Assembly (NCBI GenBank): GCA_021730635.1
Contig: JAJNNC010000009.1
Coordinates: 1-64,000, forward strand
DNA from: Catalimonadaceae bacterium JC749
Lineage (GTDB): Bacteria; Bacteroidota; Bacteroidia; Cytophagales; Cyclobacteriaceae
Reading direction: 5' to 3'
DNA length: 64,000 nt
The notes under the pieces are model-generated. The model did not search any database, was not told where the DNA came from, and worked only from the letters and a program-made list of their open reading frames with translations. Below are positions 1 through 9,563 of the stretch, piece after piece (within the stretch, counting starts at the first letter, position 1; each line of letters opens with the position of its first letter). The translations under genes were made by a program, and so were the position numbers.

Positions 1-70
1 CCAGCTTGCCTGCCTGACCCTCCTCCCATAAATAATCTACATGTCGGAAATTTTCAGTTGATAATGTCAT
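1..70 (-). CDS. Partial N-terminus, probable bifunctional rhamnulose-1-phosphate aldolase/lactaldehyde dehydrogenase
   Basis: Only the first 23 codons are inside the window. The reading frame starts at the ATG at 68-70 and runs off the left edge. The visible residues contain FRHVDYLWEEGQAGKL, which resembles the N-terminus of the large bifunctional aldolase/short-chain dehydrogenase proteins used for rhamnose breakdown (family members start with a phrase like FKHVxYLWDDAKAAEL). The assignment rests on this short match alone. The GntR regulator on the same strand 140 bp upstream and a 7-bp inverted repeat before the start fit an inducible sugar catabolic unit. Other sugar aldolases or dehydrogenases cannot be excluded. 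Confidence 0.45.
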   Translation of the reverse strand, partial: MTLSTENFRHVDYLWEEGQAGKL

Positions 71-90
71 AGGTTAATCACTTTTCAAAT

Positions 91-107
91 GATAAAGAAA
101 CTTTATC
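91..107. promoter_or_regulatory. Inverted repeat GATAAAG-AAA-CTTTATC, candidate operator
   Basis: A perfect 7-bp inverted repeat with a 3-base spacer lies 21-37 bases upstream of the start codon of the truncated gene at the left edge. It sits between that gene and the GntR-type regulator, where an operator or a leader hairpin could act. Function is inferred from position and symmetry only. Confidence 0.35.
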
Positions 108-212
108 TGAAATGTACTCAATAGAAAGAGAAAAGGTGTTCTGTACTATACTAGTGTTTTAATTGATAAAATGAAGGAATGATTGAGCGAGAGCAGGGTG
201 ATGGGGCTTGGG

Positions 213-1250
213 TCAAAGGGATTCGCGCCAGATCAACATAAAGGGATTTTCTACTTCCTCCACCTTTCCTTTTAACACCATCTGTGCTGCTGTTTCTCCC
301 ATTTTCTGAAAGTCAGTGGACATGACTGTGATACCCCCGGCAATAAATTCTTTTAAAGGATTTTCATTGTAGGAAATCACACCAATATCCTTTCCCAGGG
401 TTAGCTTATACGCTTTAGCCGTTTTCAACAGAGCCACCAGATCAGCATCTTCCAGCACAATATAAGCTTCTTTGGAGGAAGTCTCCTGGTATTGAAAAGC
501 AGGCAACACCTGGTAGGGTATACCGGTTTCCTCACAGAAATTGACAAATCCCAGCCTGATGTCGTCAGGATGATAACTGGAAGCCGGAAAAACCATGTTG
601 AGCCGGTCATAGTCTTTTAGCCGGGGGAGTGCTTCTTTCAGGGCCCTGAAAATATCTTCTGTAAAATTCTGGTACACCGCCGGATATTGCTCCTGTAGCC
701 CTTTCACTTTTCTGTCTAAAATGACCAATTTTTCTTTCTGGATTTGCTCCAGAACCTCACTCACCGGACGATTCACGCCATAAAAATGAGAGATGATGAT
801 GTAATGGGTATATTGCCCAAGGTTGGATTCTATCTGGTTTTTAAAAGTCATGAAATCATTGTGGTACACGTAAAGATCTACTTTGGCCTCTTTCCCTAGG
901 GTTTGTACAATGGCTTCATAGATCGTTTTCTTATGGGCGCTCAGTTTGTTGAAAAGTAAAAAGACATTGTATTCTTTTTCTACTTCCGTGGAAATCACAT
1001 AAAAACCCTTTCCATGTTTGGAAGCAATCACCCCTCTTTCTCTTAGTTCATTATAAGCTTTGACCACCGTATCACGGGAAAGCAAAAATTCTTCACTGAT
1101 CGCATTGATGGAAGGAATGGGCTGACCGACTTCTACAATCCCTCTTTTGATGGCATTGATGAGGCAGCGAACGATCTGCCTGTATTTAGGGGTACGCAAA
1201 TGATCCTCCACCTGAATCAATTGTAAAACCTGGTGCTGATCCAATGTCAT
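213..1250 (-). CDS. GntR-family transcriptional regulator with LacI-like sensor domain
   Basis: A 345-residue DNA-binding repressor or activator. Residues about 10-85 form a GntR winged helix-turn-helix (PSINAISEEFLLSRDTVVKA region, then GVIASKHGKGFYV). The rest resembles a periplasmic-binding-protein-like effector domain, as in the LacI/GntR regulators common in Bacteroidota that sense sugars. The start is the ATG at 1248-1250. A longer open frame exists upstream but would run into the neighbouring FUSC gene and shows non-protein-like sequence. The gene lies directly upstream of the probable rhamnose aldolase/dehydrogenase on the same strand, so control of that sugar pathway is a reasonable inference, not shown. 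It lies 44 bases after the FUSC stop. Confidence 0.88.
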   Translation of the reverse strand: MTLDQHQVLQLIQVEDHLRTPKYRQIVRCLINAIKRGIVEVGQPIPSINAISEEFLLSRDTVVKAYNELRERGVIASKHGKGFYVISTEVEKEYNVFLLFNKLSAHKKTIYEAIVQTLGKEAKVDLYVYHNDFMTFKNQIESNLGQYTHYIIISHFYGVNRPVSEVLEQIQKEKLVILDRKVKGLQEQYPAVYQNFTEDIFRALKEALPRLKDYDRLNMVFPASSYHPDDIRLGFVNFCEETGIPYQVLPAFQYQETSSKEAYIVLEDADLVALLKTAKAYKLTLGKDIGVISYNENPLKEFIAGGITVMSTDFQKMGETAAQMVLKGKVEEVENPFMLIWRESL

Positions 1251-1294
1251 TTTTATCAAATTTGCTGTTTCCTTGGGATCATTAAAGATAAATG

Positions 1295-3580
1295 TTAAAA
1301 TAGATTCCCAAAACGGGTAGCCGAGGAAAAATCTGAGGCTGTCGCAGAAATCTTCTGGGCAGGGGCCAGTTTTTGCACCTGATCTTTCAAACGCTGTAAC
1401 AGATCGTCGAGGTTGAGCAGCTGTTCCCGGATGAAAGCCACATCTACAGGAGCGACGGGTGGCCCACTTTCCTGGAAATCCATCCACTTTTTGCGGGTTT
1501 GCGACCAGGCTTCTGTTTCCTTACGCTCTGCGCCTTCTGCCGGCAAATGAGCCCCTTGCCGGTGATACAGCTCATCTGACAGCGTTTCTAAATGATCATT
1601 GATCTCAAAAAACTTTTCCTTCAAGACAGACAAGTCGCGCAGGAGCGAAGGATGCCGACGGATGTACACGCCCAGCGTGGAAATGATAGACAGTATGGTA
1701 TAATTCATCAGTAAGATATTGCCATACTCCTCTGACATTCTTTTTTTCTTCTTCGGCTCAGTATTGTATCGCTGGTAAGAGGATACCAGGTTCGCCATGG
1801 TTACATAAGCCTGCTTTCGGGCCAGGCGATATTCGGTAAGTTGCAGATCTTGCTGGTAAACCTGCTTCATGATCCTGAAAAAAAGTGCCCGGTTGGCTTC
1901 CAGCGACTGGCGTAAATAATAGGGAAAACTTCTGTGTTCCCAGGAAGGCCAGAGGTAATGAATGGCCAGAAAACATAAGGTAGCTCCCAAAGCCGTATCC
2001 GTCACCCGGTAGATCACCATCACCGGAATTTCCCTATGTAAAAAGCTGTAAAGGAAGACAACGTAAATGGTAAAAAAGGTGGTCGCCACCGCATAGATCA
2101 CGGGCAGAAAAGAAAAGGCAAAGAACAGGGCTATTGCAAAAATGAGCAACGACAGGTTGTGCGAAGGTTCTAGCAGGTAGAGGCCATAGGCAATAGTAGC
2201 CCCTACAATTGTGCCTACCACCCGATGGATGAACCGTTGCCGGGTCACTGCATAGCCCGGCTTCATGACAACCAATACGGTTAATAAGATCCAGTCAGCG
2301 TTTTCTAATCCCAAAGACTTCCCCAGCGTATAGCCCAGAATGGCAGTGACAGCCGTACGCAAGGCATACCGGAAAAAGCTGGATTGAAAGGTCAGGTTAC
2401 TCCGGATACTGTTTCGGGTGATCTGCCGGGCATTGGCGAACCGATGGTACGCATTTTTATCCAGCGCCACTTCTGCTTCATCAGTTTCTCCCTGCAATAT
2501 GCTAGCGATAGACTGGAGTTTTCTGAACTGTAATTCCTGGTATAGCTGTACCCTTTTTGCATGATAGTACATTTGTTCGTGATCAGCTTCTGCAGTAGCA
2601 GAGGGTGCATAGCTTTCCAGCAAGGATTTTAATGAGTCTAAAGCATCCCGGATGGGCTTCTGATAATGGTTCGTGCCTTTCAGACCTGTCAAAGTACCGG
2701 CAAGATACTCCAATTCCTTGACCAGCAACTGGCTGATCCGGGGAATAATGGCAAAATCAGGATGCTGCCGCAACCAGACATGCCATTTCTGATAGTCTAA
2801 GGGGGTGGCCAGCGCTGCTTCCAGCATTTCTACCAGTTCGGCAAACACCAGGAACATTCTACGCTGATGAGACCCGGACACATTGAGTTGAGCCGTTTCC
2901 TTCAGGAGAAACTCCCGGAGCTGATTATGCGTGAGGATCAGTTCAGACTGCAGATGGGTAAGCGCTAACATGCCATCATGAAGAGGGATATCCGGTGAGA
3001 AAAGACTTACTCTTTTGTCCAGGTAAGCAGCCGTCTGTTTCATACACTTGACCACTTGCTGCACCAGTTGCTGTTTGGCAGTCAGCCAAAAGATGGTCAA
3101 GGTATAGACCAGATACCAGGCACTACCCGCCATTAAACGGCCGGAATGTCTGAAGATAGCCGGAATGTCCTCATACAGTTTGTAGGTACTCAGTGCAATG
3201 ATGATGGCCAGAAAACCCGCAAAGGCGATTCCATTGTATCTTTCTTCAAAAGGCGCGACAAAGGCCAGTACAAAGATGGAAACAAACAGCACCGGCAGTA
3301 ACACCCAATATTGCTGCGCTACCAGACAAACCACCAGCGTAAAGAAACCGGATAATATGGCAGCACTGACAATAGATTTGAGTTTTTCTCTGAAAGATTC
3401 GGGAAGGTCTGCTCCGGAAACCAGGATGGTGCCCAGCATCAACTCCAGCCCCAGGGCTTCATACCCTAATTCTTTGAGGACCAGCAGAGGAATGACCGCC
3501 CCCACCGTCTTCCGCAGTGCCGTTCGGAGGTTATCCCCTGTTATGAATTCAGAAACAGAACGTAATATGTTTGAAAACAT
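1295..3580 (-). CDS. FUSC/YccS-family inner-membrane protein
   Basis: A 761-residue membrane protein of the fusaric-acid-resistance-like (FUSC/YccS/YhfK) group. It has two similar membrane blocks: residues about 20-175 contain closely spaced hydrophobic segments, and residues about 400-540 contain a second block with the family-typical phrase VVMKPGYAVTRQRFIHRVVGT. A long soluble helical region separates them and another follows at the C-terminus. The size and the duplicated arrangement match YccS-type proteins. Such proteins are thought to export aromatic acids or similar compounds, but the substrate here is unknown. The ATG start is at 3578-3580. Confidence 0.85.
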   Translation of the reverse strand: MFSNILRSVSEFITGDNLRTALRKTVGAVIPLLVLKELGYEALGLELMLGTILVSGADLPESFREKLKSIVSAAILSGFFTLVVCLVAQQYWVLLPVLFVSIFVLAFVAPFEERYNGIAFAGFLAIIIALSTYKLYEDIPAIFRHSGRLMAGSAWYLVYTLTIFWLTAKQQLVQQVVKCMKQTAAYLDKRVSLFSPDIPLHDGMLALTHLQSELILTHNQLREFLLKETAQLNVSGSHQRRMFLVFAELVEMLEAALATPLDYQKWHVWLRQHPDFAIIPRISQLLVKELEYLAGTLTGLKGTNHYQKPIRDALDSLKSLLESYAPSATAEADHEQMYYHAKRVQLYQELQFRKLQSIASILQGETDEAEVALDKNAYHRFANARQITRNSIRSNLTFQSSFFRYALRTAVTAILGYTLGKSLGLENADWILLTVLVVMKPGYAVTRQRFIHRVVGTIVGATIAYGLYLLEPSHNLSLLIFAIALFFAFSFLPVIYAVATTFFTIYVVFLYSFLHREIPVMVIYRVTDTALGATLCFLAIHYLWPSWEHRSFPYYLRQSLEANRALFFRIMKQVYQQDLQLTEYRLARKQAYVTMANLVSSYQRYNTEPKKKKRMSEEYGNILLMNYTILSIISTLGVYIRRHPSLLRDLSVLKEKFFEINDHLETLSDELYHRQGAHLPAEGAERKETEAWSQTRKKWMDFQESGPPVAPVDVAFIREQLLNLDDLLQRLKDQVQKLAPAQKISATASDFSSATRFGNLF

Positions 3581-3793
3581 GGAGCAGTTTCGGAAAAGAG
3601 ACCTACATAGCTTTTGACGCTGAACAGCTAGTCCATGTTAACTTTAACCGTTCTTTTGCATTCGGGTTACAGCATTCCTTAGAGCATGGTAGAAATATCC
3701 AGGCCAGTACAAGCTCCTAGCAAAAAGAAAACCCTGTTGACCTGGCGGAGGGGCAGCCTGATGAGGCTTTTTTTTCCAACACTATGTTTGCCC

Positions 3794-4393
3794 TTACTGA
3801 TTGGCAGGCGGATTGATCATGATGTGGGCACGGTGCGTTCCCGGGTCCATGATCCAGGGCATCCCTGGCGCTTCCGGACTGAGGGGCAAGCCCGTACTTT
3901 CAGCAGTAGCATACGGAATGTAGACGACATACCGGAAGTTACCGGCTTTTACCTCTCCGGTTTTCGCATTGAAATTTTCCTGTGAGGCCGAATAGACAAA
4001 AAGCGTAGAAGGATCTTCAGGCATTTTCAATTTTCCTGCTTTTACCTCCCCCTCTCGCATATCAAAAATCTCCTGGGAGGATTTCCCCATTTTTTTCAGG
4101 GCCCGTCCCCTGGCCATAAAAGGTTCCAGCTCCCGGTGATAGCAGGAGGCACTGAACCCATCCTGCTGCGGATCATCGGCCAGACAGATCATTTCGTTGG
4201 TGCCTTTTCGCAACTCAACAAATTCACCTTTTTCATTATAACCGTAAACAGTAGCCTGTTCTCTCATCTCGGCAGGAGCCGCCAGGACTGCGGATTTGAT
4301 CTGCACTTCAGCCGTAGGAATATTAGCAGGCGATTGGGCCTGTGCCGTAAAAAAAACAGCCAGGAAAATGATCAAAAAAAATAAACGTCTCAT
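3794..4393 (-). CDS. Secreted protein of unknown function
   Basis: A 199-residue protein with a clear signal peptide (MRRLFFLIIFLAVFFTAQAQ) and a soluble remainder. The mature part has two Cys residues (in EMICLAD and SASCYHRE) that could form a disulfide. The C-terminal part reads PGMPWIMDPGTHRAHIMINPP, with several Met and His residues, and gives no firm family match. It lies 27 bases downstream of the GDSL hydrolase stop on the same strand, so the two may be co-transcribed. Export to the periplasm is likely; no function is proposed. Confidence 0.7.
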   Translation of the reverse strand: MRRLFFLIIFLAVFFTAQAQSPANIPTAEVQIKSAVLAAPAEMREQATVYGYNEKGEFVELRKGTNEMICLADDPQQDGFSASCYHRELEPFMARGRALKKMGKSSQEIFDMREGEVKAGKLKMPEDPSTLFVYSASQENFNAKTGEVKAGNFRYVVYIPYATAESTGLPLSPEAPGMPWIMDPGTHRAHIMINPPANQ

Positions 4394-4420
4394 ACGATGT
4401 TGTTTAAGAAGTTAGCACCA

Positions 4421-5188
4421 TTATTTCACGGTTTCAAGCCAGGCATGCGCCATCAGCTGACTACCCGCTATGGAGGGATGCACACCATCATAGGCCCAGT
4501 ATGCCCCCGGAGCCGACTTTTGTGCCTTTTCAAAGATAGACTGATACGGAATGAATACAGCATCAAATTGATCAGCAATGTCGCGGGCAGCCTGCCGGTA
4601 TTCATCAAAGGCAGGAAACCAGGAATCATCTACCGCCTTGATACCGGTGAGCGCAAAGGGTTCTCCAATGATCAGTGATAGCTCCGGCAATTGTTTTTTG
4701 GTATTCTCCAACAGCTTGATGAAGTCGTTGCGATAAATTTCAATGGTACCTTTGTAATTGTTGGTTAGCGTATGCCAGTAATCATTCACCCCAATGAGAA
4801 TACTCAACACAGTGGGTTTCAGCGACAGGGCATCGGCCTCCCACCGCTCAGCCAGTTGGTGCACCTTGTTTCCGCTGATCCCTTTGTTAAAGATTTTCAG
4901 GTTTTTACCCGGATGCTGGTACAGGAGTTGAGAGCCAGCCATATAGGCATAGCCTGATCCCAGCGCTTGCGTATTATTAGGTTCTGACAACTCCTTATTT
5001 CTTCCGGCATCGGTAATGGAGTCGCCCTGGAATAGAATCACATCATTTTCTTTGAGTGCTATCTTACTGGTTTTTTCCTGTCTGAATACAGCAGCTATTG
5101 TCTCAGGAATACTCATCGCCATAGCACCTCCCAGAGAGGTTTTTTTAATAAAATCACGTCGTTTCAGGTGAGATTGATCAGTCATCAT
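4421..5188 (-). CDS. SGNH/GDSL-family secreted hydrolase
   Basis: A 255-residue esterase or lipase-like hydrolase. The N-terminus has an RR motif followed by a hydrophobic stretch (KRRDFIKKTSLGGAMAMS), suggesting twin-arginine export. The SGNH blocks are all visible: block I GDSITDAGR with nucleophile Ser57, block II Gly in KGISGNKV, block III GVND with Asn, and block V DGVHPS with catalytic Asp and His near the C-terminus. Enzymes of this type remove acyl or acetyl groups from carbohydrates or lipids. The substrate is unknown. Two consecutive ATG codons are possible starts; the first is used. It probably forms an operon with the secreted protein downstream. Confidence 0.88.
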   Translation of the reverse strand: MMTDQSHLKRRDFIKKTSLGGAMAMSIPETIAAVFRQEKTSKIALKENDVILFQGDSITDAGRNKELSEPNNTQALGSGYAYMAGSQLLYQHPGKNLKIFNKGISGNKVHQLAERWEADALSLKPTVLSILIGVNDYWHTLTNNYKGTIEIYRNDFIKLLENTKKQLPELSLIIGEPFALTGIKAVDDSWFPAFDEYRQAARDIADQFDAVFIPYQSIFEKAQKSAPGAYWAYDGVHPSIAGSQLMAHAWLETVK

Positions 5189-5391
5189 TGGTTTTGTGTA
5201 AGTAAGTAGTTTAGCCTCTGAATTTATTAAAATAATTCAGAACAGACTTCAACTTGGTGATCTAATTTGAAAATAAAAGAAAATAAAGAAAAACTCCTTA
5301 TCTTCAAGGCAAATCCAGACAGGAGGATTAACAGCACAAATACTTCTTTGCGTGATTATCCTGATTGTGTACTGATTGAAAAACCCTTTGT

Positions 5392-6114
5392 ATGCCCAAT
5401 CTCCTTTTTACTCTACCCTGGCTTTTTTCATGCTTAACTTCACTATGGACCATGGACGCCGCTGACAATAAAAAATTATCGATCCTGCCCACAGAAGATT
5501 TTGAGCTTGACGGCTCAGGAAGTGCTTCCCAGTGGGAAAAAACTTCCTGGGTAACGCTTCCTTTCCGGCATGGCCCGGCTTCCTCCTACTCTACCCGGGC
5601 GAAAGTGCTGTATTCTACCACGGGCATTTATTTTTTATTTGAGTGTGAAGACCAGACTTTGTCAGCCAGTCTGACAGAAGATTTTGCCAATTTATATGAG
5701 GAAGACGTAGTTGAAGTTTTTCTCTGGACCGACGAGCAGTATCCCATTTATTTTGAGTATGAGCTCTCTCCGCTCAACTACGAACTGCCCATTATTATTC
5801 CCAACTTTGGGGGTGAATTTTTCGGGTGGCGCCCCTGGCATTATGAAGGAGAAAAGAAAACGCGCCATGCCACCAGTGTGGTGGGAGGAAAAAAAGAATC
5901 GGGTGCCAGCATCCGTCAGTGGATCGCCGAATTTTTTATTCCTTTTGCCCTACTCAAGCCCTTACAAAATGTTCCTCCTCAGAAAGGCACCACCTGGCGT
6001 GCCAATATGTACCGCATCGATTATGACGGTGATGCCTTTAAAAGCTGGCAGTGGCAACCTACCAGTGGCAGCTTCCATGAGTATCAGAAATTCGGCACCT
6101 TTGAATTTCAGTAA
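5392..6114 (+). CDS. CBM9-like carbohydrate-binding family protein
   Basis: A 240-residue protein with a probable N-terminal signal sequence (residues 1-24, LLFTLPWLFSCLTSLWT). The rest resembles the carbohydrate-binding module family 9-like beta sandwich found as stand-alone secreted proteins in Bacteroidota. Typical features are an early ASQWEKTSWV segment, YSTTGIYFLFECEDQ, EDVVEVFLW, and a terminal WRANMYRIDYD followed by a Trp-rich strand. It probably binds a sugar or polymer outside the cytoplasm. It is divergent from the GDSL gene (203-bp shared upstream region) and convergent with the metallophosphoesterase. Confidence 0.75.
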   Translation: MPNLLFTLPWLFSCLTSLWTMDAADNKKLSILPTEDFELDGSGSASQWEKTSWVTLPFRHGPASSYSTRAKVLYSTTGIYFLFECEDQTLSASLTEDFANLYEEDVVEVFLWTDEQYPIYFEYELSPLNYELPIIIPNFGGEFFGWRPWHYEGEKKTRHATSVVGGKKESGASIRQWIAEFFIPFALLKPLQNVPPQKGTTWRANMYRIDYDGDAFKSWQWQPTSGSFHEYQKFGTFEFQ

Positions 6115-6174
6115 TGATCTCTTTTCTGGCTTAGAAAAAGGAGGGTATCCTTCCATAGGGAGTTCCAGAAAGAA

Positions 6175-7062
6175 TTAACGCCAGGATAAAGTCTTGGTCT
6201 GTTGATGGTGTTGGGTATTCCCACCAAAAGCTTGTAAGGTCAGCGCGGCCCCTTCAGCGGTAAACCTGGCTTGCAGCCATCCTACCGGCTGGTCATCTGA
6301 AAAATTATACCCTACGGCCGGTTGATTCACCAAATGGATGCCTTCAAGGGTGTCATACTGATAGGTATGGGAGTGTCCATAAAAAATGGCTTTCACCTGC
6401 GGAAAAGGTTTCACAATGGCAAACATTCTCTCTACGTCCAGCAAATCCGTATCTCCATCGCCCAACGTATGGTGTACAAACAAAAGCGTGGGCCTACGAT
6501 CCGATTGTTTAAGATACGCTGCCAGCCATGTTCTCTGCGCTTTACCCAGTAACCCAGGCGTTTTGTCAACATACATCAGAGAATCCAGCAGGATCAGCCG
6601 CACCGGATCAGCTTCTATCACTAATATATGCTTATCCTCTACTCCTTTTTGGGCTTCTTTGGGTGGGCTGAATACTGCATAGAAATGGGTGCGGTCATCA
6701 TGGTTACCCATGGTCATATACACCGGCGCCTGCCGCGCTAAAGGATTCAGCAGGGCTTTTACGTTCTGATAGTCACCCAACTCCCCCGTCAGACGGGCTA
6801 CATCTCCATTGATCAGAACCCCCTGAGGTTGAGATTTCATTACCTGAGGCACCACCGTGGTCAGATTCTGATAAGGCTGAAAATTACGGTAAGCATCCAG
6901 TTTGTTTTCAGGAATATGGGTATCGGATAACAAAGCCCAATGTACCTCTTTTTGGGGAGAACGCCCTATACTTGGGTAAGGGACAGTCAGCAGGGCAGCC
7001 ATGCCGCCCAGTTGTTTCAGGAATTGCTTACGGGTAACAGGCTGGTAGAAAATGCCGGGCAT
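6175..7062 (-). CDS. Secreted calcineurin-like metallophosphoesterase
   Basis: A 295-residue phosphoesterase. The N-terminus carries TRKQFLKQLGGMAALLTV, a lipoprotein- or Tat-like export sequence without the full twin Arg. The dimetal core is complete: DTH (LLSDTHIPE), GDVAR, GNHDD, VHHT and GHSH. These residues bind two metal ions and hydrolyse phosphomono- or diesters. It stands alone, convergent with the CBM9-like gene and downstream of the cytochrome bd genes on the same strand. The substrate cannot be inferred. Confidence 0.88.
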   Translation of the reverse strand: MPGIFYQPVTRKQFLKQLGGMAALLTVPYPSIGRSPQKEVHWALLSDTHIPENKLDAYRNFQPYQNLTTVVPQVMKSQPQGVLINGDVARLTGELGDYQNVKALLNPLARQAPVYMTMGNHDDRTHFYAVFSPPKEAQKGVEDKHILVIEADPVRLILLDSLMYVDKTPGLLGKAQRTWLAAYLKQSDRRPTLLFVHHTLGDGDTDLLDVERMFAIVKPFPQVKAIFYGHSHTYQYDTLEGIHLVNQPAVGYNFSDDQPVGWLQARFTAEGAALTLQAFGGNTQHHQQTKTLSWR

Positions 7063-7201
7063 GTGATTTACTTTTTACCAAAACTGGCAGAACCACCTTT
7101 GAAAACCAAACTTTTTCTGTTAAATCAACCTCATGTTTTCTCCCTTAGGTAACCTCAGCAGGAACCAATTGCCCGTAACAGTCTGATGGATATGCCAGCA
7201 T

Positions 7202-8218
7202 TTATCCTTGCTCTGCTGAATCTTCTATCACCGGTATCTCTCCTTTGAAAGTTCTCAACAGGTAATACAGGGCCGGCAAAATGAGCAGCGAACCAATGAG
7301 CAGGGCTAGCCCCAATTGTAGTAATGTTGCTTCGGGAGCCGCACTTTCCACAAGCCCCAGATACGAACCATCGGCATACCGGAGAAGGACAGGGTATTGT
7401 TCCCAAAACCAGGCACCTAAGATCAACAGTGTTTGAAAACCTGCCAGCAACCGGGGCAGTATCACCTGTTTTTTCAACAGACTCCACCACAGTACAGGCA
7501 GCGATAGCGTCGCCAGCGCAATAGCGATCAGTGCTCCCGGAGATTGCCAGAACATCTGAACCAAGGGCAACCCACTCGTCTCCGCCGTTAGAAAGACCAG
7601 ACTCCCCACCACCACCGTCGCAATGTTGGCATTTCTGGCTATCTTCAGAAAAAGGGCCTGCATGTCGGGGGTCTCTGCTTCTCCTATCAGGTAAACAGCC
7701 GCTAAAAAAGTAAAAAGACAGCAGGTAAATACCCCTAAGACTAAACAGAACAGGTTAAACCAGGGAGCTACATAGGCTTCATAGAAAGTTACCGCTTGCG
7801 GGTCAATGCGCCCCAGGATCAACGCCCCGGTAAGGATACCCAGAAAAAGCGGAGCCAACAGGCTGGATAGTTTGAAGATAAATGAGTAATACTGTTGGGT
7901 ATCATCATGAATGGCATCGTAATGCCTAAAAGTAAAGGCTGTACCTCTCAGCACAATACCAATCAGCAGAACGACCAGCGGAATATGCAGATAAAGCGAC
8001 ATTTGGGCATAAATAGGTGGAAAACCCATAAACAGTATGACTACCACCAGGATCAGCCAGATATGATTGGCCTCCCACACGGGAGCGATGGCGTGGGTAA
8101 TGGTTTTCCGGGTATCACGACTAAAAGTCTCGATGATACCAGCCCCAAAGTCGGCTCCACCAAAGAGTACATAGGCCAATAGGGAGAGCGCCAGAAAGAG
8201 AATAACAACCAGTAGCAT
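7202..8218 (-). CDS. cydB: Cytochrome bd ubiquinol/menaquinol oxidase subunit II
   Basis: A 338-residue integral membrane protein with about eight or nine hydrophobic segments. It has the CydB signature GADFGAGIIETF near the start, followed by APVWEANHIWLILVVVILFMGFP. It forms the heterodimeric high-affinity terminal oxidase with CydA and takes no part in proton pumping. The start codon lies one base after the cydA stop, so the two are translationally coupled in one operon. No cydX-like small gene follows, and no cydDC heme-assembly transporter genes are in the window. Confidence 0.95.
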   Translation of the reverse strand: MLLVVILFLALSLLAYVLFGGADFGAGIIETFSRDTRKTITHAIAPVWEANHIWLILVVVILFMGFPPIYAQMSLYLHIPLVVLLIGIVLRGTAFTFRHYDAIHDDTQQYYSFIFKLSSLLAPLFLGILTGALILGRIDPQAVTFYEAYVAPWFNLFCLVLGVFTCCLFTFLAAVYLIGEAETPDMQALFLKIARNANIATVVVGSLVFLTAETSGLPLVQMFWQSPGALIAIALATLSLPVLWWSLLKKQVILPRLLAGFQTLLILGAWFWEQYPVLLRYADGSYLGLVESAAPEATLLQLGLALLIGSLLILPALYYLLRTFKGEIPVIEDSAEQG

Positions 8219-8219
8219 A

Positions 8220-9557
8220 TCAGTGTACGGTTAGGGGTTCCTGAAGCTTCACGGAACGATATTTCGCGGGCAACATTTTGATTTGCCGCCACATGAGCCA
8301 CACCAGGATAAAAGACAACAACAGATAGATGCCTGTAAAGAGATAAAAGGATACTGTCAGACCCGGCATGGCTGTCACAGCTTCTTCTGTACGCATGATG
8401 CCATAGATGATCCAGGGCTGGCGCCCTACTTCGGTGACTGTCCAACCAGCCTCTACAGCGATAAAGCCCAGCGGCATAGCCAGGACCATCAGCCATAAAA
8501 ACCAGTTTTTATACAGCAAATGCTTCCAGCGCCAGCTAAACAAAAAAAACATAACGCCGACCAGCGCCATCAACATGCCGCACATCACCATAATCTGAAA
8601 GGCAATATGGGTAATGAGCACCGGCGGATGCTCATCGGGCGGAAAGGCATCCAACCCGGTCACCTCAGCCTCAAAGTCGCCATGGGCCAGGAAACTGAGC
8701 ATTCCGGGAAGATGAATCGCATAGTTTACCTCTTTCTTTTCTTCATCAGGGATACCGCCAATCACCAGATCGGCAGGTTTTGAAGTTTCAAACAGGGCTT
8801 CCATAGCAGCCAGCTTGATGGGTTGCCGTTTGGCTATATCTTTGGCCGATATATCTCCACTCAGAGGCTGTAACAGGGCGGCAATGCCTCCGACGGTCAT
8901 AGCAATTTTCAGAGCTTTTCTGTGAAACAGATTCCCCGGGTTCTTCAGCAGCAACAGGGCATGCAAGCCTGCCACGGCAAAACCTGTGGCGACAAAAGCG
9001 GCGATGGTCATATGCAATGCCTGAGAAAACCAGGCATCGTTAAACATCGCAGCCACCGGATCAATATTTTCTGCCTGTCCATTCACCCAGTCAAACCCAG
9101 CGGGAGCATTCATCCACCCATTGGCAGCTACCACAAAAATACCGGAGGCTACGCCTGATAAGCCTACCACCACGCCGGAACTCCAATGTACCCAGGGATG
9201 TAACCTGTCCCAGCCATACAAGAACAATCCCAGCGCAATGGCTTCTATGAAAAAGGCTGTCCCTTCCCAGCTAAATGGCATACCAAAGATGGGGCCGGCG
9301 TGGTGCATAAAAGTAGGCCAGAGCAGCCCCAACTCAAAAGAAAGCACTGTGCCGGAAACAGCCCCTACCGCAAAAAAAATAGCGACACCCACAGACCAGG
9401 CTTTAGTCAGTTCTTTGTATACCAGCTTTCCGCTACGCAGGTATTGGAAACCAGAAATGGCCATCAGAAAAGGCATGGCCATGCCAATACAGGAAAAGAT
9501 GATGTGAAAGCCCAGGGAGACTGCCATTTGCATGCGGGCTGCTAATAAATTTTCCAT
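8220..9557 (-). CDS. cydA: Cytochrome bd ubiquinol/menaquinol oxidase subunit I
   Basis: A 445-residue heme-bearing subunit of the bd-type oxidase, which oxidises quinol and reduces O2 at low oxygen. The start is the ATG at 9555-9557 (MENLLAARMQMAVSLGFHII), giving the usual N-terminus with the conserved His. A GTG two codons earlier is less likely. Other family marks are GLLWPTFMHHAGPIFG, FFIEAIALGLFLYGWDR and GRQPWIIYGIMRTEEAVT. The length and the short quinol-binding loop fit the short-loop (CIO-like) group. The 450-bp region in front contains no gene and probably holds the promoter. Confidence 0.95.
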   Translation of the reverse strand: MENLLAARMQMAVSLGFHIIFSCIGMAMPFLMAISGFQYLRSGKLVYKELTKAWSVGVAIFFAVGAVSGTVLSFELGLLWPTFMHHAGPIFGMPFSWEGTAFFIEAIALGLFLYGWDRLHPWVHWSSGVVVGLSGVASGIFVVAANGWMNAPAGFDWVNGQAENIDPVAAMFNDAWFSQALHMTIAAFVATGFAVAGLHALLLLKNPGNLFHRKALKIAMTVGGIAALLQPLSGDISAKDIAKRQPIKLAAMEALFETSKPADLVIGGIPDEEKKEVNYAIHLPGMLSFLAHGDFEAEVTGLDAFPPDEHPPVLITHIAFQIMVMCGMLMALVGVMFFLFSWRWKHLLYKNWFLWLMVLAMPLGFIAVEAGWTVTEVGRQPWIIYGIMRTEEAVTAMPGLTVSFYLFTGIYLLLSFILVWLMWRQIKMLPAKYRSVKLQEPLTVH

Positions 9558-9563
9558 GAACAC

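Noticed and set aside
1251-1487. N-terminal extension of the GntR-type regulator
   Set aside because: It would overlap the FUSC gene on the same strand and its residues do not resemble a regulator.
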